This document shows positions 16,990 through 25,286 of a stretch of 42,641 nt of DNA, piece after piece. This stretch comes from UKL13-2 sp947085425 (GTDB taxonomy: Bacteria; Pseudomonadota; Gammaproteobacteria; Burkholderiales; Usitatibacteraceae), in contig CAMTWK010000006.1 in NCBI GenBank assembly GCA_947085425.1, positions 1-42,641 on the forward strand, in the 5' to 3' direction. The stretch's first letter is position 1. The number at the start of each line of letters is the position of its first letter. Below the pieces are notes generated by a model, which saw only the letters and a program-made list of their open reading frames with translations, was not told the origin of the DNA and did not search any database. Position numbers and translations under genes: made by a program.

Positions 16990-17367
16990 ATGACAAAATC
17001 AGAACTGATTGAGATCCTGGCAACACGGCATAATCAGCTTGCACCAAAAGACGCCGAACTGGCCGTTAAAACCATGCTTGATGCGATGGCGCATACGCTT
17101 TCGCATGGCGACCGCATAGAAATTCGCGGCTTTGGCAGTTTCGGTTTAAATTTTCGGCCGCCACGCACGGGACGCAATCCAAAGACCGGTGAAAAGGTGC
17201 TTGTACCGAAAAAGTACGTGCCGCATTTCAAGGCGGGTAAAGAGCTGCGTGAACGGGTGGACGAGGCATTGGAGGCCGCGGAGAGAGCGGAAGCGGCCAA
17301 AGGCATTGATGCCAACAGCGAATTGCAACCCAAGCCGATTTTGCGTACCGGTACCGAGAACGATTGA
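16990..17367 (+). CDS. ihfB: Integration host factor subunit beta
   Basis: DNA-bending nucleoid protein that works as a heterodimer with IhfA. The core MTKSELIEILATRHNQL, the strand GDRIEIRGFGSFGLNFRPPRTGRNPKTGE (beta-arm with the intercalating proline) and VPKKYVPHFKAGKELRERV are all present. The ATG at 16990 gives the family N terminus; an in-frame TTG three codons upstream is less likely. At 125 residues it is about 30 longer than E. coli IHF-beta: the extra C-terminal tail (EAAERAEAAKGIDANSELQP and onward) is charged, low-complexity and probably disordered. The position after rpsA is conserved. Confidence 0.96.
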   Translation: MTKSELIEILATRHNQLAPKDAELAVKTMLDAMAHTLSHGDRIEIRGFGSFGLNFRPPRTGRNPKTGEKVLVPKKYVPHFKAGKELRERVDEALEAAERAEAAKGIDANSELQPKPILRTGTEND

Positions 17368-17496
17368 GATGTTGATTGAAACCAGAATGGCCGGGTATCG
17401 CGAGGTGCCTGGCTATTTTTTTGATCGGTCGTGAGCGCGGCCGAATCTTGATTCATTTGCCGCATCGACCGCAACTTTCACGTAAAGAGTGAACCC

Positions 17497-17817
17497 ATGA
17501 ATATTCTTGTCTGGATCGTTCGCGTTATTGTTGTACTTTTTCTGGTTTGGTTTGCGGCAAAGAATGTGGATGTTGTCACGTTGCATGGCATGGGAAGCTC
17601 GATCAGTGCGCCGCTGGCGCTCATTTTATTGGGTTTTTTTGGTGCCGGCCTGATGTTAGGGTTGGTGTCGGGTCTGCTCGCCATATTCAAGTTGAAACGT
17701 GAAATTCGCTCGTTAAATCGTGCGTTGCAGCAACGCCCGCAAGCCGACTCGGCGTTGCCGCCACCCAGTCCGGCTATAGCCGGTCAAACAACGGCACCGG
17801 GCAGGGACTTCCGCTGA
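17497..17817 (+). CDS. lapA: LapA domain inner-membrane protein
   Basis: LapA (DUF1049) partners with LapB in assembling and regulating lipopolysaccharide at the inner membrane. There are two predicted membrane helices, about residues 3-21 (ILVWIVRVIVVLFLVWFAA) and 41-65 (LALILLGFFGAGLMLGLVSGL), followed by a basic cytoplasmic helix KLKREIRSLNRALQQ and a Pro-rich tail. Length 106. One base separates its stop from the lapB ATG, so the two form one unit. Confidence 0.92.
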   Translation: MNILVWIVRVIVVLFLVWFAAKNVDVVTLHGMGSSISAPLALILLGFFGAGLMLGLVSGLLAIFKLKREIRSLNRALQQRPQADSALPPPSPAIAGQTTAPGRDFR

Positions 17818-17818
17818 G

Positions 17819-19072
17819 ATGGACGGGATCATTGGTTGGTTGCCTTGGTTATTTTTGGCAGCGGTGGGAATTTTTGCTCTTGGTTGGCTGGGGGCGCGTT
17901 ACGACACCAAGCGCCTGTTGTCCGAGTCGCGTGTGCTGCCGCAATCCTACTTTAAAGGGCTGAATTTTTTACTCAACGAACAGCCGGATCAAGCGCTGGA
18001 GGCGTTGATCGAGGCGGGCAAGCAGCATCCAGAGGCAATCGAGCTGCAATTTGCACTGGGAAGTTTGTTTCGTCGACGTGGCGAAGTCGATCGTGCACTG
18101 CGGGTGCACAAGGAATTGTCGGAGCGCAGTGGCTTAACGGGTCAACAACATGCGACTGCGCTTTATGAAACCGCGTTGGATTACCACCGTTCCGGACTGC
18201 TCGACCATGCTGAAAAGATTCTGTGTGATCTGCTGGACAAACATGCGGGCAGCGAACATCTGCAAATGCAGGTTCTTAAACTGCTGCTCAACCTCTATGA
18301 GCAGGAGCGAAATTGGCGCCGTGCGATCGATATCGCCCGTATGTTGGATTCGGACGTGCCCCAACTCAAGCGGCAATATGGATCCAAGATTGCAAATTTT
18401 CTTTGTGAGTCCGCCATCGAAACACGCGCGGCCAATCAGCCGCTAGAAGCGTGGCAACTGCTGGAACGGGCGCTGGTGGAAAATCCGGGCTGTGTTCGCG
18501 CCAATTTGTTGCGCGGTGAATGGCAGGCCAAGGATGGAAAACATCAGGATGCGATTGTCACCTGGACCAAAATTACCGAGCAGGATCCGACCTACCTCGG
18601 GCTGGCGGCGGATTCACTATTGGCGTCGTTTGATGCACAAGGACAAAGCCAACAAGGACTTGCTGAGTTGCGGCAATTGCAGCAGCAACATCCGGGCCTT
18701 GATTTGCTCAATGCACTGTTCAAGGCCACACTGGCCAGTTCCGGCCCGCAGGCGGCGTATCAATTGGTGAAAGACGACCTGCGCCATCACCCTACGTTGG
18801 TCGGACTGGATCGCCTGCTGGAGGCGCAAGTGCTGGCGGCACCAGAAAATGAAAAGCCTGAATTGGCAATGTTGAGTGCATTGGTACATGCCCACGCCAG
18901 TCGTTTGGCAGTCTATCTTTGCAAGGGATGCGGATTCAAGGCCAAACAATTTTATTGGCATTGCCCAGCTTGTGGCGGCTGGGATACATTTCCGCCGCGT
19001 CGCACCGCCGAATACGATACTGCCGAGCGACATTTGGCCCAATTGCAGGCTGACCACATCAATAATCGCTAA
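17819..19072 (+). CDS. lapB: LPS assembly protein B (TPR/rubredoxin-type)
   Basis: Inner-membrane-anchored adaptor that controls LpxC turnover and couples LPS synthesis to export. An N-terminal anchor (IGWLPWLFLAAVGIFALGWLGA) is followed by tetratricopeptide repeats across about residues 45-370, for example ALEALIEAGKQHPEAIELQFALG. A C-terminal rubredoxin-like zinc site has four Cys in CKGCGF and CPACGGW. Length 417, slightly longer than E. coli LapB. Placed directly after lapA and ahead of sugar genes for the LPS core. Confidence 0.95.
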   Translation: MDGIIGWLPWLFLAAVGIFALGWLGARYDTKRLLSESRVLPQSYFKGLNFLLNEQPDQALEALIEAGKQHPEAIELQFALGSLFRRRGEVDRALRVHKELSERSGLTGQQHATALYETALDYHRSGLLDHAEKILCDLLDKHAGSEHLQMQVLKLLLNLYEQERNWRRAIDIARMLDSDVPQLKRQYGSKIANFLCESAIETRAANQPLEAWQLLERALVENPGCVRANLLRGEWQAKDGKHQDAIVTWTKITEQDPTYLGLAADSLLASFDAQGQSQQGLAELRQLQQQHPGLDLLNALFKATLASSGPQAAYQLVKDDLRHHPTLVGLDRLLEAQVLAAPENEKPELAMLSALVHAHASRLAVYLCKGCGFKAKQFYWHCPACGGWDTFPPRRTAEYDTAERHLAQLQADHINNR

Positions 19073-19099
19073 ATCAAAAAAATGAATCGTGGAGATCGT

Positions 19100-19798
19100 T
19101 TGAACAACAACAAACCGATTATTGTCGCATTGGATTACTCAACATCGAACGCAGCGATGGCGCTTGCCGCCCGACTGGACCCGGCTCTTTGTCGGGTAAA
19201 AGTCGGCAAGGAATTGTTTACAGCCGGTGGTCCGCAGGTTGTTGAGCAACTCATGCAATTGGGATTCGAGGTGTTTTTGGATATGAAGTTTCACGATATT
19301 CCCAATACCGTAGCCGCAGCCTGCCGGGTTGCCGCAGGCCAGGGCGTTTGGATGGTTAATGTTCACGCGGCGGGCGGCGAAAAGATGTTGGCTGCCGCCG
19401 CCAATGCGCTGCAATCCGAGGCTAGGCGGCCGTTGTTGATTGCAGTCACGGTTTTGACGAGTTTGGCGGCGGAAGATTTGTCGGCCATCGGGTTGGGCAC
19501 GGATATTCAGCAGGTGGTATCGCGCTACGCGCAGCTGGCATTTGCGGCCGGACTGGATGGGGTGGTGTGTTCGGCACAAGAAGCGTCGATGCTGAGAGTA
19601 AAATTTGGCGCCAAATTTAATTTGGTCACGCCGGGAATTCGCCTGGCGGATGATTCCAAAGGCGATCAATCGCGCGTGGTCACGCCGGTTGATGCGATTA
19701 AAATGGGCAGTGACTATTTGGTGATTGGTCGCTCGATCACCGCCGCAAAGGATCCGATTCTTGCGCTACAAAACATTGCTGCATCCCTTAACGGCTGA
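19100..19798 (+). CDS. pyrF: Orotidine 5'-phosphate decarboxylase
   Basis: Last step of UMP synthesis: decarboxylates OMP without cofactors. Family marks are PIIVALDYS, CRVKVGKELFTAGGPQ, FLDMKFHDIPNTVAAA (catalytic Lys/Asp tetrad), and VTPGIRLADD plus YLVIGRSIT for phosphate binding. I prefer the TTG at 19100 as start: GGAG lies five bases upstream of it and the protein then opens MNNNKPIIVALD. An in-frame ATG at 19082 would add six residues but has no ribosome-binding site. Length 232. It follows lapB closely, as in many beta- and gammaproteobacteria. Confidence 0.95.
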   Translation: MNNNKPIIVALDYSTSNAAMALAARLDPALCRVKVGKELFTAGGPQVVEQLMQLGFEVFLDMKFHDIPNTVAAACRVAAGQGVWMVNVHAAGGEKMLAAAANALQSEARRPLLIAVTVLTSLAAEDLSAIGLGTDIQQVVSRYAQLAFAAGLDGVVCSAQEASMLRVKFGAKFNLVTPGIRLADDSKGDQSRVVTPVDAIKMGSDYLVIGRSITAAKDPILALQNIAASLNG

Positions 19799-19832
19799 GT
19801 AAGACGCTCAGTCAGGTGAATAAAAAACTAAT

Positions 19833-21191
19833 ATGAAAATTACTGTGATTGGCACCGGTTATGTCGGCTTGGTTTCTGGCGCATGTTTGGCCGACGTCGG
19901 CAACCAGGTGCTCTGTTTTGATCTGGATGCAAAAAAAATTGCGACCCTGACAAGCGGCGAAATCCCAATCTATGAACCGGGATTAAAACAAATTGTTGCC
20001 AATAATGTTGCGGCCGGGCGCCTGACGTTTACCACCAGCATCGAGGAGAGTGTCGCCTTTGGTGACATTCAAATGATCGCCGTGGGTACACCACCGGGCG
20101 AGGACGGTTCGGCCGACTTGCAATATGTGGTTGCGGCCGCGCGCAACATTGGTCGGCACATGACCGCTGCAAAAATTGTCATTGATAAATCGACGGTTCC
20201 GGTTGGAACCGCAGATTTGGTGCAAGAGGCCATCGCCGGCGAGTTGGCGACACGCAACCTGGATATGAAATTTTCGGTGGTATCCAATCCGGAATTTCTG
20301 AAAGAAGGTGCCGCGATTGAGGATTTTATGCGCCCGGATCGAATCGTGATTGGTGTTGGACATAGTGGTCAAAGCAACAGCAGCGCCAACATTGCGACCG
20401 TCGAAACGCTGCGTATATTGTATGCGCCGTTTCAACGCAGCCACGATCGATTGATGATTATGGATGTGCGCTCCGCGGAGTTAACCAAATACGCCGCCAA
20501 TGCCATGCTGGCGACGCGTATTTCATTTATGAATGAACTGGCATTGCTCGCCGAAAAACTCGGCGCGGATATTGAGTCGGTGCGCAAAGGCATGGGTTCC
20601 GACCCGCGCATCGGTTATCACTTTTTATATCCGGGCATCGGTTATGGCGGATCGTGTTTTCCGAAAGACGTGCAGGCCTTACAACGTACCGGCACGGCCG
20701 CCGGCATTGAAATGAAATTGCTCGACGCCGTCGAGCGCGTTAACTTCGCCCAAAAGCATGTGTTGACACAAAAAATCATCAAACAGCTTGGTGAAGACCT
20801 GACCGGCAAAACCATTGCACTGTGGGGACTGGCATTCAAGCCCAATACCGATGATATGCGTGAGGCACCGGCGCTGGTGCTTATTGATGACCTCACGCTG
20901 CGTGGTGCCAGGGTGGTGGCGTTTGATCCGGTTGCCATGACTGAGGCCGCCCGCATTCTCAAAAACAATATCAAGGTTAGTTTTGCCGCTGACGCCATGG
21001 CGGTGTTGGCCGGTGCCGACGCACTGGCCATTGTCACCGAATGGAAGGCCTTTCGTGCGCCCGACTTTGCGGCGATGAAGACGGCGCTAAAATCGGCGGT
21101 TATTTTTGACGGCCGCAATTTGTATGAGCCGGAAGTAATGGCGGAAAATGGCTTCCGCTATTTTCCAATCGGCCGCAAACAAGCGGTGTAA
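19833..21191 (+). CDS. ugd: UDP-glucose 6-dehydrogenase
   Basis: Oxidises UDP-glucose to UDP-glucuronate with NAD, for capsule, LPS or polymyxin-resistance sugars. The N-terminal Rossmann motif is ITVIGTGYVGLVSGACLAD; the catalytic Cys275 lies in GYGGSCFPKDVQAL. The UDP-binding C-terminal half shows LWGLAFKPNTDDMREAPAL. Length 452 is standard for the bacterial family. It is followed two bases later by rfaE1, forming an envelope-sugar group with rfaE1 and hldD. Confidence 0.97.
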   Translation: MKITVIGTGYVGLVSGACLADVGNQVLCFDLDAKKIATLTSGEIPIYEPGLKQIVANNVAAGRLTFTTSIEESVAFGDIQMIAVGTPPGEDGSADLQYVVAAARNIGRHMTAAKIVIDKSTVPVGTADLVQEAIAGELATRNLDMKFSVVSNPEFLKEGAAIEDFMRPDRIVIGVGHSGQSNSSANIATVETLRILYAPFQRSHDRLMIMDVRSAELTKYAANAMLATRISFMNELALLAEKLGADIESVRKGMGSDPRIGYHFLYPGIGYGGSCFPKDVQALQRTGTAAGIEMKLLDAVERVNFAQKHVLTQKIIKQLGEDLTGKTIALWGLAFKPNTDDMREAPALVLIDDLTLRGARVVAFDPVAMTEAARILKNNIKVSFAADAMAVLAGADALAIVTEWKAFRAPDFAAMKTALKSAVIFDGRNLYEPEVMAENGFRYFPIGRKQAV

Positions 21192-21193
21192 TC

Positions 21194-22129
21194 ATGGCGC
21201 TACTTCTACCCAGCTGCGAAAATGCACGTGTACTGGTGGTCGGTGATGTCATGCTTGACCGTTATTGGTTTGGTGATGTTTCACGCATTTCACCGGAAGC
21301 CCCCGTTCCCATCGTCCACATCACGCGTTGCGAGGAACGCCCGGGTGGGGCGGCCAACGTTGCCCGCAATATTGCCTCACTTGGCGGCAAGGCAACGTTG
21401 CTGTCGGTTGTGGGGGATGACGAGGCCGGTCGGACGTTAACTGATTTACTGGCCGGGGAAAATGTGGCCACTCATTTTCACAAGGACGCGAGTTTGCCCA
21501 CGACCGTCAAGCTGCGCGTGATCGGCCGGCAACAGCAATTGATGCGTATTGATTTTGAAACGCCGCCGTCACGGGAGGTTCTTGAAGACAAGTTGGGTGA
21601 TTTTGAATCGATGATTGAAAACCACGACGTGGTCATCTTGTCGGATTATGGAAAAGGTGGGCTGACCCACGTCACCAAAATGATTGATGCGGCCAAACGA
21701 TCCGGCAAAGCCATCATGATCGACCCAAAGGGTGACGACTACTCAAAATATCGCGGTGCAACCTTGCTCACCCCAAACCTGGCCGAGTTCCGTGAGGTCA
21801 TGGGTAAGTGGCGTGATGAGGCTGACTTGGCAAGGCGTGCCGAAAAATTGCGCGATGATTTGACGCTTGAGGCGTTACTGGTTACCCGTTCCGAAGAGGG
21901 CATGTCATTGTTTACCGCAGGGACAGTGATGCATGAACCGACCCAGGCGCGCGAAGTGTTTGATGTATCTGGTGCCGGTGACACCGTCATTGCCACCATT
22001 GGCTTGATGTTGGCGGCCGGGTTGTCGGTCGCGGATGCCGTAAAAATCGCTAATCGTGCGGCGGGGGTGGTGGTGGGCAAACTGGGCACGGCAACGGTGT
22101 CGCGCGCGGAATTGGCAGCGGCCTTATAA
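21194..22129 (+). CDS. rfaE1: D-glycero-beta-D-manno-heptose-7-phosphate kinase
   Basis: PfkB-family kinase for ADP-heptose synthesis (LPS inner core); makes heptose 1,7-bisphosphate. Motifs are VLVVGDVMLDRYWFGDVSRISPEAPVP at the N terminus, RPGGAANVARNIASLG and, near the C terminus, the anion-hole signature DVSGAGDTVIATIG with the catalytic Asp. At 311 residues it carries only the kinase half of the fused E. coli HldE. The nucleotidyltransferase half must be encoded elsewhere, as is common in betaproteobacteria. hldD follows after 23 bp. Confidence 0.95.
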   Translation: MALLLPSCENARVLVVGDVMLDRYWFGDVSRISPEAPVPIVHITRCEERPGGAANVARNIASLGGKATLLSVVGDDEAGRTLTDLLAGENVATHFHKDASLPTTVKLRVIGRQQQLMRIDFETPPSREVLEDKLGDFESMIENHDVVILSDYGKGGLTHVTKMIDAAKRSGKAIMIDPKGDDYSKYRGATLLTPNLAEFREVMGKWRDEADLARRAEKLRDDLTLEALLVTRSEEGMSLFTAGTVMHEPTQAREVFDVSGAGDTVIATIGLMLAAGLSVADAVKIANRAAGVVVGKLGTATVSRAELAAAL

Positions 22130-22152
22130 AATTTTGTGAAGCGAAGAATATC

Positions 22153-23163
22153 ATGACCATCATCGTCACCGGCGCAGCCGGATTTATCGGCAGCAACATC
22201 GTCAAGGCCCTCAACGCCCGCGGCATCAGCAATATTGTTGCCGTGGACAACCTGAAACGTGCCGACAAATTTAAGAATTTGGTCGATTGTGAGATTGCCG
22301 AATACGTCGATAAGCAGGATTTTCTATCGGTAGTGGAGTCCGGCGAATTGCCCGGTGATATTGATGCGTTGATTCATCAAGGTGCCTGTTCAGACACGAT
22401 GGAAACCGACGGCCGCTACATGATGGAAAATAATTACCGCTATTCGCTGTCATTGTTTGAATGGGCGCTGGAAGAAGGGGTGCCGTTTATTTATGCCTCG
22501 TCCGCGTCAGTGTACGGTAGCGGCACGACATTCAAGGAGGCGCGCGAATTCGAAGCGCCGCTGAACGTCTACGGTTACTCAAAATTCCTGTTTGATCAGG
22601 CGGTGCGCGCGCGGGTGGGCAACGACTTTCAGGATGTGCCGTCACAAATTGTCGGCTTTCGATATTTCAACGTTTATGGCGCCCGTGAATCACACAAAGG
22701 GCGTATGGCGTCGGTTGCTTATCACTTCTTTAATCAATACCGCACAACCGGCAAGGTGCGGGTGTTTGCGGGTAGTGATGGTTACGACAGCGGCGAGCAA
22801 CGACGGGATTTTGTTTCGATCGAGGATGTGGTCAAGGTCAACTTACATTTTCTGGATCACCCTGAGCAGTCCGGAATATTTAATCTCGGCACCGGACGCT
22901 GTCAGACCTTTAACGACGCCGCCGTGGCGACGGTGAATGCCTGTCGCGCCATGGTCGGTGAGGCTGCTCAAACGCTTTCGCAAATGCAACAGGCCGGCAC
23001 GATTGAATACATTCCCTTCCCGGACGCGTTGAAGGGAAAATATCAGAGCTACACCCAGGCGGACTTGGAAAACCTGCGGCAATCTGGATACGCCGGGGAA
23101 TTTTTGTCAGTGGAACAAGGCGTGGCCAATTACATTCCGTGGTTGGCGGCCAACACAAAATAG
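22153..23163 (+). CDS. hldD: ADP-L-glycero-D-manno-heptose 6-epimerase
   Basis: Short-chain-dehydrogenase-type epimerase completing ADP-L,D-heptose for the LPS core. The NADP site IIVTGAAGFIGSNIVKAL, ASSASVYG, and the catalytic NVYGYSKFLFD (YxxxK) are all visible. FRYFNVYGARESHKGRMASV is characteristic of HldD. Length 336. The last codons and the TAG stop lie inside the left copy of an inverted repeat that bounds the element described at 23149-23419, so the 3' end may have been reshaped by an insertion. The protein still looks full-length. Confidence 0.96.
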   Translation: MTIIVTGAAGFIGSNIVKALNARGISNIVAVDNLKRADKFKNLVDCEIAEYVDKQDFLSVVESGELPGDIDALIHQGACSDTMETDGRYMMENNYRYSLSLFEWALEEGVPFIYASSASVYGSGTTFKEAREFEAPLNVYGYSKFLFDQAVRARVGNDFQDVPSQIVGFRYFNVYGARESHKGRMASVAYHFFNQYRTTGKVRVFAGSDGYDSGEQRRDFVSIEDVVKVNLHFLDHPEQSGIFNLGTGRCQTFNDAAVATVNACRAMVGEAAQTLSQMQQAGTIEYIPFPDALKGKYQSYTQADLENLRQSGYAGEFLSVEQGVANYIPWLAANTK

Positions 23164-23419
23164 CCTGCACATTTCACGGGGTTGCGTTCGAGAGTGGGTC
23201 GTTGGGCGGGTGATTTTTCAGGCGACTGACCGAGCCATATCCAGAAATGGTGAAGAAAGAGCGTGGGAATGAAACGCTCAAGCGCCAACTATCGCGCGCG
23301 CATGCCATCACTCTCACCAAGTACAAATTGGATCAATCGGAATAGTCGGTTGGCAAGAGCGACGAGCCACAGTAAAGCGAGCCGACCCGTGAAATATGCA
23401 GGTTAATCTGTTTGTCGGC
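23149..23419. repeat. Inverted-repeat-bounded element after hldD (MITE- or IS-relic-like)
   Basis: The 368-bp gap after hldD holds no convincing gene. Its left end (23161-23180, TAGCCTGCACATTTCACGGG) and a site on the other strand at 23405-23386 (TAACCTGCATATTTCACGGG) match at 18 of 20 bases in inverted orientation, 245 bp apart. The right copy extends to a 39-bp unit (23381-23419) repeated at 36118-36156 with 34 of 39 matches. The unit itself starts GCCGAC and ends GTCGGC, giving 6-bp complementary arms. No clear target duplication and no transposase remnant were found inside. Ends opening CCTG recall some IS families, possibly IS1380, but this is unverified. Confidence 0.55.
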
Positions 23420-23531
23420 TATGTGTGGTCAACCATGTTGATGCTGCGGCGTTTTTATTGGCGCGCAGGTCGTGTTGCATTGGCGGCATGCGGGTGAAAT
23501 TCCCCACCTTCTTGACCATGGCTGAAACCTC

Positions 23532-23996
23532 ATGAAAAGTATTTTTATTGTTGCGGTCATCTTGCTGACGATCACAACGACCGGACTTGCGGCGGTGAAC
23601 ATTAACACCGCCAGCCAGGCGGAGCTGGCCACGTTAAACGGCATAGGTGAGGTCAAAGCTCGAGCAATTGTAGACTACCGGTTAAAACACGGTGCCTTCA
23701 AATCGCTGGCGGATCTGGGACGGGTACCGGGAATTGGCGAAGGCACCATTAAGAAAATTTCTAAGGGCGCGACCTTGACCGGCAACAGTGGGTCGGGTTC
23801 GGCACCGGTAGCATTGTCGACAAAGCCCATCGTTAAAAATGTCACGATGCCAGCGGCTGCAGAAAAAAATGTCGACAATCAAGTAACGGCAAGTATCAAC
23901 AAAACAACAATTACACCCATGCCAGCGGCTGGGATACCCACCAAGCCGGTGCGCACCGACAAACCACAAAAGAATCAGGATGGAAAGAATCGTTAA
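23532..23996 (+). CDS. ComEA-like helix-hairpin-helix protein
   Basis: Secreted or membrane-anchored DNA-binding protein of the ComEA type, which in competent bacteria holds incoming DNA in the periplasm. Residues 1-20 form a signal peptide or anchor (MKSIFIVAVILLTITTTGLA). The HhH pair follows at about 22-80: VNINTASQAELATLNGIGEVKARAIVDYR, then FKSLADLGRVPGIGEGTIKKI. The rest (to 154) is a Ser/Thr/Pro/Lys-rich tail. No ribosome-binding site is evident. Its TAA overlaps the stop of the convergent OsmC-like gene. Confidence 0.88.
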   Translation: MKSIFIVAVILLTITTTGLAAVNINTASQAELATLNGIGEVKARAIVDYRLKHGAFKSLADLGRVPGIGEGTIKKISKGATLTGNSGSGSAPVALSTKPIVKNVTMPAAAEKNVDNQVTASINKTTITPMPAAGIPTKPVRTDKPQKNQDGKNR

Positions 23997-24556
23997 ACTT
24001 GCACGCGTTGCTGTGATTCCACTTTTACAAACTCACTATCGATCGCCACGCCCTTAACCAGCGTCTGATAAACGACGCAATATCGTTCGGTCAGTCGTTT
24101 TAGTGTTGCAAATTGCGTGTCATTTGCATCGGTGTCGAGCGTAAATATCAGTCGGATAGTGGTGAAACCAACCGGTGTGGTTTTATCAACGCCAAGTGTG
24201 CCGCGAAAATCCAGTTCGCCGTCAGCGGAAATATTGCTGTCTTTGATGGTCACACCAATCGCCGTCGCGACCGCTGCCAACGTCGTTCCGGCACAGCCGA
24301 TCAACGCTTGCAGCAACATGTCACCCGAGCAGGCAAACGTGCCGTCGCCACCAGTTGCCGGATGCAAGCCGGCGCGCGTCACACCATTCACTCCTATTAC
24401 ATCGCACGCCACAGCCGTTTGATCAACATGTCCCTCAGCATGCAATATCCACTGCGCAGATTCAGGAAAATCTCGATATTTAGCCTTGAGCGGCGCCTGC
24501 GCAGCGGCAAGTTTATCGGCTTGCGCCTGCTGTGATTGCAGTGGAGTTTGCATCAT
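23993..24556 (-). CDS. OsmC family protein
   Basis: OsmC/Ohr-type protein; members reduce organic hydroperoxides with two Cys. Both expected cysteines are visible: LLQALIGCAGTTLAAV and LTERYCVVYQTL. An N-terminal extension of about 35 residues (Gln/Ala/Lys-rich) precedes the domain; total length 187. Its start lies inside the 3' end of the ABC ATPase gene (44-bp overlap in another frame), placing it as the last gene of the transporter operon. It is not clearly Ohr or OsmC proper. Membership of a sulfur-transport operon suggests a redox or sulfur-transfer role, by inference only. Confidence 0.88.
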   Translation of the reverse strand: MMQTPLQSQQAQADKLAAAQAPLKAKYRDFPESAQWILHAEGHVDQTAVACDVIGVNGVTRAGLHPATGGDGTFACSGDMLLQALIGCAGTTLAAVATAIGVTIKDSNISADGELDFRGTLGVDKTTPVGFTTIRLIFTLDTDANDTQFATLKRLTERYCVVYQTLVKGVAIDSEFVKVESQQRVQV

Positions 24557-25286
24557 GCGGTCTTTTGGTTTGTGTTGGTAATGACAAATTGTCGAGCGTT
24601 GAAATAATTGTCGCGACTTGCTCGTGTTTGGACACCGCCGATGACGCGGGACGAACGTCGTATTGAATGGTGGCGCCGTCGTGAGGAGAACGATGTGCCA
24701 ACACCAACACCCGATCCGCCAGCGTCACTGCCTCCTCTGGATCGTGAGTGACAATGACTGTCGCGGTCTGGTGTTTGGCGGTCACCAATTTTGTCAGCGT
24801 ATGCAAACTGCGGCGGGTAAGCACGTCGAGCGACGAGAACGGTTCGTCCATCAACAAGACGTCCGGCTCACGCGCCAGTGCGCGGGCAATCGCGACTCGT
24901 TGCGCCATGCCGCCGGACAATTGTTTGGGCAAAGTTTGGCGGGCGTTTTCAAGCATAACTTCCTGAAAAATGGCGTCAATGCTGGACTTTTGATGACTAT
25001 TGCCCATCCCAAAACACACATTTTGCTCAACTGTGAGCCACGGCATCAGACGCGGCTCCTGATAAACCACGCCAACGAGATTGCTTGACCGGCCGTGAAT
25101 GGCAATACTGCCGAAGTAGTCTTGGTCGAGTCCGGCGATGATGCGGAGCAGGCTGCTTTTGCCGCACCCGGATGCACCCAAGACTGCCACAATTTCACCC
25201 GCGGCCACGTCGAAGGCAACATTTCGAATCACCACCCGATGATGAAACGACTTGAGACGCACATCGACTGTTAAGCGGATGCTCAT
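24513..25286 (-). CDS. ABC transporter ATP-binding protein (SsuB/TauB type)
   Basis: Cytoplasmic ATPase of an importer of the nitrate/sulfonate/taurine class. Walker A GASGCGKSS (residues 37-45), Q-loop VVYQEPRLMPWLTV, signature LSGGMAQRVAIARALA (123-138), Walker B DVLLMDEPFSSLD and H-loop VIVTHDPEEAVTLADRV are all intact. The PRLMPW stretch after the Q-loop is typical of the SsuB/TauB group. Length 257. The ATG overlaps the permease stop (ATGA). The neighbouring CysB-like regulator and cysM support organosulfur import; the substrate itself is not readable. Confidence 0.93.
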   Translation of the reverse strand: MSIRLTVDVRLKSFHHRVVIRNVAFDVAAGEIVAVLGASGCGKSSLLRIIAGLDQDYFGSIAIHGRSSNLVGVVYQEPRLMPWLTVEQNVCFGMGNSHQKSSIDAIFQEVMLENARQTLPKQLSGGMAQRVAIARALAREPDVLLMDEPFSSLDVLTRRSLHTLTKLVTAKHQTATVIVTHDPEEAVTLADRVLVLAHRSPHDGATIQYDVRPASSAVSKHEQVATIISTLDNLSLPTQTKRPHDANSTAITAGASR

